Assembly: GCA_033795365.1 (NCBI GenBank) | Contig: JARYGU010000010.1 | Location: 124,001 to 188,000, forward strand | Length of the DNA stretch: 64,000 nt | Direction: 5' to 3' | Origin: JARYGU01 sp033795365 | GTDB lineage: Bacteria > Pseudomonadota > Alphaproteobacteria > Rhizobiales > Rhizobiaceae | Shown: positions 58,960 to 64,000 of the stretch, piece by piece | How the letters are laid out: each line of letters starts with the position of its first letter | How positions within the stretch are numbered: position 1 is the first letter of the stretch | Notes under the pieces: generated by a model | Database searches by the model: none | Told to the model about the DNA's origin: nothing | What the model saw: only the letters and a program-made list of their open reading frames with translations | Translations under genes and position numbers: made by a program

Positions 58960-60939
58960 TCAGAGACTGTCTGCTGCCTTCTCCAATCTTTCCCGCGCAG
59001 CACGTACGGCGTCTTCTCCCGCCTCGGCGCGTGGAAAGCTCTCGGGCAATCCGGCAAGCACGGCATCAAGGATTTCCCGGCGGCGGCGCTGGCGCACGGC
59101 ACCCGGCAGCGCCACCAGAGAACGGTTCAGGCGATCCATCGTCGCTGCGGGAAAGACGGCGTCCCAGCGCTCCCGCTCCGGCCCCTGCGCATTCGAGGCG
59201 TTGCTGGCGGCGATGCACTTCCTGAGCGCTGCCGTCTCCGCTGCGTCGACCTCGCCGTTGCGAACGACAACGCCGTAGTCGATCGCCGCGCCCTGCACCG
59301 TCACGAAGCCGTCCCGCACGTCGCGCCGCACCGCGGAAAGATCGCGGCGCGCCGGATCGCCAAAGCCGCCGGCGCCCGGCGTCAGGAAGGTGACAGTGTC
59401 TCCCGCATTGACTGTGAGTACGTCGATCTTCCCGAGCCGGCGCTCGCCGGCGCTGCCGCGATTGACGATCAGCTCGGCCGGCAGGCCGGGCTTGCCGCCG
59501 TTCGAGCCCCATGGGCGGAAAAGCAGCCGCTCCATGCCGCGGCCGAGAACATTGGTATCGTCGGTCAGGACCCGGAAGGTCAGCTCCATACCGCAGCCGC
59601 CGCGCCACTGGCCGGCGCCCCCGGAATCGGGACGCAGCGCATAGGTGAGGATTTCGACGCCGAGTTCAGCCTCGACCGTTTCGACGGGATTGTTGGCCAG
59701 ATTCGAGATGCCGCTGTCGCGCCCGTCGACCCCGTCGCGCCCAAGACGTGCGCCGGTGCCGCCGATCATCGGTTCGATCACCTGCACGCGCCGGCCGCCA
59801 TGTCCGTTCGGTTCCGCCATCACGACGGGGATGACCGTTCCCGAGGAAGCCGCAGGCATGACTTCGGGCAGCGCCTTGCCGAAAGCGCCGTTCAAGACGT
59901 CGTTGACACGGATGGCGGCGGCGTGGCGCACTCCCGTTGCGGCCGGCTCCTGCGGATTGACCAGGCTTCCCTCCGGCGCCGTGATGCGCACCGGATCGAG
60001 CAGGCCGACATTGAGCGGGGTCGTCGGATCAAGCGTATTGACGAGCGCCAGAACCCGCAGCGTCAGCCAGGCATGCGGGCGCCCGCGCGAGGGGATGTTC
60101 ATCGCGGTCGCGACCTGCGGATCGGTGCCGGTGAAATCGAGATGCACCTCGCCGCCGTCGAAGGTCGCCGCAAGCGCTATGCGGACCGGCAGCCGGCTCG
60201 CGGCGTCGTCGTCGAGATAGTCCGAGAAGGAATAGGTACCGGAAGGCACACGCCGCAGGACCGAGCGGGCCTTTTCCGCCGCATAGGCGACGAGGTCCTT
60301 CGCGGCGGCGGAAACGGTCTCGGCGCCATGCTGGGCGATCGTTTGCTCCAGGCGCCGCCGGCCGGCAGCAAGCGCTGCGAGCATCGCGCGGATGTCGCCC
60401 ATATTGGCATCCGGCGTGCGGCTGTTCGCGTCGAGGAAGAGGCGGACATCCTGGTTCATCTCCCCGCGCTTCATCAGCTTGACCGGTGGGATGCGCAGGC
60501 CTTCCTGAAAGATTTCCGTGTTGACCGGAGAGATACTGGAGGGCACTCGCCCGCCGACGTCCGAGCAATGCACGAAGCACCAGCCGTAAGCGATGATTTC
60601 GCCGTCATGGAAATAGGGCTCGATCATGTGGAGGTCGGGCAGATGCGTAGCGAGACCCTCGGAGCGGTAGGGATCGTTGGTGAGGATGACGTCGCCCGGC
60701 TCCAGCAGACCGACGGCCTTGATTGCCGGAGCGCATTCCAGCCCGACGAATCCGGAAACGCCGATCGAGCGCGGATAGGCGAAGAAGCGTCCGTCGAGCC
60801 CTGCCAGGGCGCAGGCGAAGTCGGCGGTCTCCTTGACGTAGAGCGTTCGCCCGGTGCGCTGGAGCGTCAGGCACATCTCCTCGCTGACGGCGGCAAGCTT
60901 ATTGCCGAGAATGGCGAGCGTGACGGAATCGAGCTTCAT
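58960..60939 (-). CDS. Hydantoinase/oxoprolinase B-type subunit
   Basis: A 659-residue HyuB-family protein with V-T-L-A-I-L-G-N-K-L near the start, D-V-I-L-T-N-D-P-Y and D-L-H-M-I-E-P-Y-F in the N-terminal half, and G-G-A-G-Q-W-R-G-G in the C-terminal half. ATG at 60939 overlaps the A-subunit stop (ATGA), so the two subunits are coupled. With HyuA it forms an ATP-dependent cyclic-amide hydrolase or a carboxylase-like enzyme (hydantoin, oxoproline or acetone-type substrates). Confidence 0.92.
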   Translation of the reverse strand: MKLDSVTLAILGNKLAAVSEEMCLTLQRTGRTLYVKETADFACALAGLDGRFFAYPRSIGVSGFVGLECAPAIKAVGLLEPGDVILTNDPYRSEGLATHLPDLHMIEPYFHDGEIIAYGWCFVHCSDVGGRVPSSISPVNTEIFQEGLRIPPVKLMKRGEMNQDVRLFLDANSRTPDANMGDIRAMLAALAAGRRRLEQTIAQHGAETVSAAAKDLVAYAAEKARSVLRRVPSGTYSFSDYLDDDAASRLPVRIALAATFDGGEVHLDFTGTDPQVATAMNIPSRGRPHAWLTLRVLALVNTLDPTTPLNVGLLDPVRITAPEGSLVNPQEPAATGVRHAAAIRVNDVLNGAFGKALPEVMPAASSGTVIPVVMAEPNGHGGRRVQVIEPMIGGTGARLGRDGVDGRDSGISNLANNPVETVEAELGVEILTYALRPDSGGAGQWRGGCGMELTFRVLTDDTNVLGRGMERLLFRPWGSNGGKPGLPAELIVNRGSAGERRLGKIDVLTVNAGDTVTFLTPGAGGFGDPARRDLSAVRRDVRDGFVTVQGAAIDYGVVVRNGEVDAAETAALRKCIAASNASNAQGPERERWDAVFPAATMDRLNRSLVALPGAVRQRRRREILDAVLAGLPESFPRAEAGEDAVRAARERLEKAADSL

Positions 60940-63002
60940 CGTGCAAGCCTTTCCAGATGGAGGTTTCCGACGGCATCGGCGCGCGCCGACCAGCCGGGAA
61001 GCAGGACGGTGGTCGTATCGTCCTGCTCGACGATCGCCGGCCCCCGGATGGCATCCCCAGCGCCGAGCGCCTCGCGCACATAAACGGCGGCTGTGATCCA
61101 CTCCCCCTTGCGGAAGAGCGCGCGCTCGCCCTTCGGCTCGGGCTTTCCGATGCCGGCGGAGATCTCCGGTTGCGCGATCTTGGGCGTGACGCCAATCACG
61201 GCAAGGCGCGCCGTGCCCAGTTCCACCTCGGTCTCCGTGTCGCGGAAGCCGTAAATGCGCTCATGCTCCCGATGGAATGCTTCGGCGACCAAGGCGGCAT
61301 CCGCCGCGCTTTCATCGAGCGCCACCCTGAGTTCGTAGGCCTGTCCCGCATAACGCATGTCGGCGGCGCGCTCGAACCGGCGCGCGCCGGCCGCATCTCC
61401 TTCTCGGTCCAGCCAGGCCATGCCTTCGTCCGCGAGCGCAAGGAACACCTCCTGCAATAAGGCGGCGCTGCCTTCGTTAAGAGGCTGTCGGAGGCTGCGC
61501 ACGAAATCGCGGCGGAGATCCGCCGCAGCCGCCCCGAGCGCACAGAAGGTGCCCGCCGCCGGAGGGATGACGACGCGGCCGATACCCACCTCTTCGGCGA
61601 GCAGGTTCGCATGCGTGGGACCAGCACCGCCGAAGGGCACCAGCGCGAAATCGGCCGGATCGAGCCCGCGGGAGGCAAGCGTCTTGTAGAGCTCCGTCGC
61701 CATGCCCGCGGTGGTGACCGCAAGCGCGCCCTCGGCCGCGCGCGCTGCACCGTCCTCGCCTGAAAAGCCGATGCGTGCACCGATTTCCGCCAGAGCGTTT
61801 TTTGCGGCGTCGAGATCGAGCCGCATGCGGCCGCCGAGAAAGCCGGCCGGATGGATGTAACCGAGCGTCAGGTAGCAATCGCTGACTGCCGGCTCGGTGC
61901 CGCCTCTGCCGTAGGAGACCGGACCCGGCATTGCGCCTGCGCTGCGCGGCCCTACCTTGAGCACACCGTGGTCGTCTACCCAGACGATCGAGCCGCCGCC
62001 GGCCCCGATCGCGGAAACGTCGACCACCGGAAGGACCAGCGGCAGCCCGCCGATATCGGTCCTCGTCGCGAGTTCGGCCGAACCCGCATGGGCGACCGCA
62101 ATGTCCGACGAGGTGCCGCCCATGTCGAAGGTGATGATCGAGCTCACGCTTGCCGCCGCGGCGAGGCGGGCGGCAGCCATGACGCCCGACGCGGGGCCTG
62201 ACAGGATCGTCTCCACCGGCCTTTCCTCGGCGGATACAAGGCTGAGCGAACCGCCGTTGGACGCCGTAACCAGGATCGGCGCGGTGACGCCGTCGCGTTC
62301 GAGCCCGGTCTTCAACCCGGCGAAATAACCCTGCATCAGAGGCTGGATATAGGCGTTGAGGCAGGCGACCAGCGTGCGCTCGTATTCGCGGATCTCGGGC
62401 CAGATCGCGGCTGCCGACGTGATGGCAAGCCCGCCGGCCTTTTGCGAGAGCTTTGCCGCCAAATCGATTTCCACGGCCGGCCTGGTATAGCCGTTTATCA
62501 GCACGAGAGCGGCGGCATCGACGTCCAGTGCCTTCAGCTCTTCGGCGACGCGATCGAGTCCGGCTTCGTCCGGCGCGTTTGTGACCTCGCCTGCCGCCGA
62601 CAGCCTTGCATCGATCTCCAATATGCGGAAACGCGGCACCAGCGGCTCTTCCTTGCTCGCATGGAAATCGAAGGAGGACGGCATGCGGCTGCGCGCGATC
62701 TCCAGGATGTCGCGATAGCCGCGCGTCACGACGAGCGCGATGGTGGCACCGCGTCTCTGGATGATCGCGTTGAGCCCTATCGTCGTGCCGTGCATGATCG
62801 TCCCGACGTCGCCGGAATGCAGGCCGGCCTTTTCGAGCAGCGACTTAAGTCCTTCGATCAACGCCCGGGAAGGCTCGTCAGGCGTGGAAGGTTCCTTGTA
62901 GTAGGTGAGACTGCCATCGCGAGGATCGGACAGCACGAAATCCGTGAAAGTCCCTCCGACATCGATGCCGATGCGCGCGCCGTTCTTCTGCATGATCGTC
63001 AT
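60936..63002 (-). CDS. Hydantoinase/oxoprolinase A-type subunit
   Basis: A 688-residue HyuA-family ATPase of the actin/ASKHA fold. R-I-G-I-D-V-G-G-T-F-T-D-F near the N-terminus is the phosphate-1 loop. M-H-G-T-T-I-G-L-N-A and F-D-M-G-G-T-S-S-D-I follow. The family hydrolyses ATP to open or carboxylate cyclic amides. I chose the ATG at 63002; ATG 62993 is an alternative. It follows the ABC ATPase by 7 nt. Confidence 0.92.
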   Translation of the reverse strand: MTIMQKNGARIGIDVGGTFTDFVLSDPRDGSLTYYKEPSTPDEPSRALIEGLKSLLEKAGLHSGDVGTIMHGTTIGLNAIIQRRGATIALVVTRGYRDILEIARSRMPSSFDFHASKEEPLVPRFRILEIDARLSAAGEVTNAPDEAGLDRVAEELKALDVDAAALVLINGYTRPAVEIDLAAKLSQKAGGLAITSAAAIWPEIREYERTLVACLNAYIQPLMQGYFAGLKTGLERDGVTAPILVTASNGGSLSLVSAEERPVETILSGPASGVMAAARLAAAASVSSIITFDMGGTSSDIAVAHAGSAELATRTDIGGLPLVLPVVDVSAIGAGGGSIVWVDDHGVLKVGPRSAGAMPGPVSYGRGGTEPAVSDCYLTLGYIHPAGFLGGRMRLDLDAAKNALAEIGARIGFSGEDGAARAAEGALAVTTAGMATELYKTLASRGLDPADFALVPFGGAGPTHANLLAEEVGIGRVVIPPAAGTFCALGAAAADLRRDFVRSLRQPLNEGSAALLQEVFLALADEGMAWLDREGDAAGARRFERAADMRYAGQAYELRVALDESAADAALVAEAFHREHERIYGFRDTETEVELGTARLAVIGVTPKIAQPEISAGIGKPEPKGERALFRKGEWITAAVYVREALGAGDAIRGPAIVEQDDTTTVLLPGWSARADAVGNLHLERLAR

Positions 63003-63009
63003 TTCCAAA

Positions 63010-64000
63010 TTACTCCGCGCTCACGACGACGCCGTCCTGCGGCGACCAGCCAAGCGTCAAGACTTCCCCGAGGCGGAACGACACGGCGCCGAGCGGACCA
63101 TCTGCCTGCCGGTAGACGAAAAGCTCGCGGCCGAGCTCTGGCACCTCGACCTGATAGGCGGCATAATTGCCGCGAAATACGGCTCCCGTGACGCGGGCCT
63201 CGAAATTCACGCCCGGCTGCCCTTCCGGACCCAGCCGAACCCGCTCCGGGCGAACGGAAAGGCTGAGAGACTTACCGGATTCCCTCTTCTGCTCGAGCGG
63301 AAGGGATACCGGGGCACTCCGCCCCGGCACCAGAAGGGCGCTGCCGTCTCCCGAGACCGTACCTTCGAAAATGTTGGAGGTTCCGAGAAATTCGGCAACG
63401 AAACGGCTTCTCGGCCTGTCGTAGATGTCGGTGGGCGTGCCGATCTGCAGGATGCGCCCGCCATTCATCACGGCAACCTTGTCCGACATGGACAAGGCCT
63501 CCTCCTGATCGTGCGTCACCAGGAGGGTGGTGATGCCGAGGCGCTGCTGCATCCCCCTGATCTCGAACTGCATGCTTTCGCGAAGCGATCTGTCAAGAGC
63601 GCCGAGCGGCTCGTCCAGAAGCAGGACCTTCGGGTTGACGATCAGCGAGCGGCCGAGCGCGACGCGCTGCTGCTGGCCGCCGGAAAGCTGGGAGGGATAC
63701 ATGTCGCCCCTGCCCGGCAGCTGGATCAGGTCGAGCATGTCGCGGATCTTCCCGTCACGCTCGCTCCGGCCCGTTCCGGCCATGCGCAGCCCGAAGCCGA
63801 TATTCTCGGCCACAGTACGGTGCGGGAAAAGGCTGTAGTTCTGGAATACCATTCCGAGGTTGCGCCTGTGCGGCGGAAGCCCCGATACATCGACCCGGCC
63901 GATGCGGATAGAACCGGCATCGGGCCGCTCGAAACCGGCTACCATGCGCAGTGTCGTCGTCTTGCCGCAGCCCGAAGGACCGAGAAGCGCCAGGAGTTCG
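63010..64000 (-). CDS. Polyamine-type ABC transporter ATP-binding protein (PotA-like, 5' partial)
   Basis: The frame is open to the window end; about 330 residues are visible and the N-terminus lies beyond. Walker A (G-P-S-G-C-G-K-T-T) is within the last 60 bases of the window. The signature L-S-G-G-Q-Q-Q-R, Walker B V-L-L-L-D-E-P and a C-terminal TOBE domain are present. It energises the PotB/PotC-like permeases downstream. Confidence 0.93.
   Translation of the reverse strand, partial: ELLALLGPSGCGKTTTLRMVAGFERPDAGSIRIGRVDVSGLPPHRRNLGMVFQNYSLFPHRTVAENIGFGLRMAGTGRSERDGKIRDMLDLIQLPGRGDMYPSQLSGGQQQRVALGRSLIVNPKVLLLDEPLGALDRSLRESMQFEIRGMQQRLGITTLLVTHDQEEALSMSDKVAVMNGGRILQIGTPTDIYDRPRSRFVAEFLGTSNIFEGTVSGDGSALLVPGRSAPVSLPLEQKRESGKSLSLSVRPERVRLGPEGQPGVNFEARVTGAVFRGNYAAYQVEVPELGRELFVYRQADGPLGAVSFRLGEVLTLGWSPQDGVVVSAE

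Overview
The window is a GC-rich, densely coded stretch of an alphaproteobacterial genome, most likely a member of the Rhizobiaceae (Rhizobium/Sinorhizobium/Shinella-like). The basis is the codon bias, the Rhizobiales-style chemotaxis cluster, a kdp operon that carries kdpF and a PtsN paralogue, and the number of ABC importers. I see no rRNA, tRNA, replication or ribosomal genes. All content is accessory metabolism, transport and sensing, so a secondary replicon (megaplasmid or chromid) is plausible, but that is inference. No insertion sequence, prophage or CRISPR array was seen.

Layout. (1) 1-3582, + strand: a catabolic operon with a shikimate-dehydrogenase-like enzyme (cut by the window edge), a D-2-hydroxyacid dehydrogenase, a UlaG-like metallo-beta-lactamase-fold hydrolase and an RpiR/SIS regulator. 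(2) 3620-6776: an exported NTF2-like protein coupled to a possible 39-residue gene, a Tat-exported aldo/keto reductase, a DUF6064 membrane protein and an orphan ParA ATPase. (3) 6927-18322, - strand: a complete chemosensory operon in the order STAS, cheY, cheA, cheW, three tandem transmembrane chemoreceptors, cheW, cheR, cheB. A divergent gene (18691-20427) encodes a soluble chemoreceptor-like protein with a CheZ-like D-x-x-x-Q motif. No flagellar genes are present. (4) 20440-24293, - strand: an OsmF/YehYXW osmoprotectant importer.

(5) 24624-26467: a DUF4126 membrane protein translationally coupled to a mercuric-reductase/lipoamide-dehydrogenase-like flavoprotein. (6) 26500-35817: the high-affinity potassium system. 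It has KdpE-box-like repeats, a structured leader, a 26-residue membrane peptide, kdpF, kdpA, a 55-residue membrane peptide, kdpB, kdpC, kdpD, kdpE, a PtsN-type EIIA-Ntr and a small unknown protein. (7) 35845-37155: a divergent NRAMP transporter. (8) 37294-43790: a LysR regulator divergent from an alpha/beta hydrolase (apparently lacking its catalytic Ser and His), an RND adaptor and an RND pump, closed by a strong terminator. (9) 43809-45772: an APC amino-acid permease and a DUF2188 protein.

(10) 46178-49493: a CUT1 sugar ABC importer without an ATPase gene, preceded by a promoter and a perfect LacI-type operator. (11) 49586-53400: a three-subunit PaoABC-like molybdenum aldehyde oxidoreductase. 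(12) 53472-64000, - strand: a tightly coupled operon with a polyamine-type ABC importer, a two-subunit hydantoinase/oxoprolinase-like enzyme, an FAD amine/amino-acid oxidase, a VOC protein and a DUF1028 protein. It probably imports and degrades a cyclic amide or amine.

The most unusual items are the CheZ-motif chemoreceptor-like protein beside the che operon, the 1/2/3-HAMP ladder in the three tandem receptors, the two tiny membrane proteins and dedicated PtsN in the kdp operon, the non-canonical NRAMP site, and the degenerate hydrolase in the RND operon.
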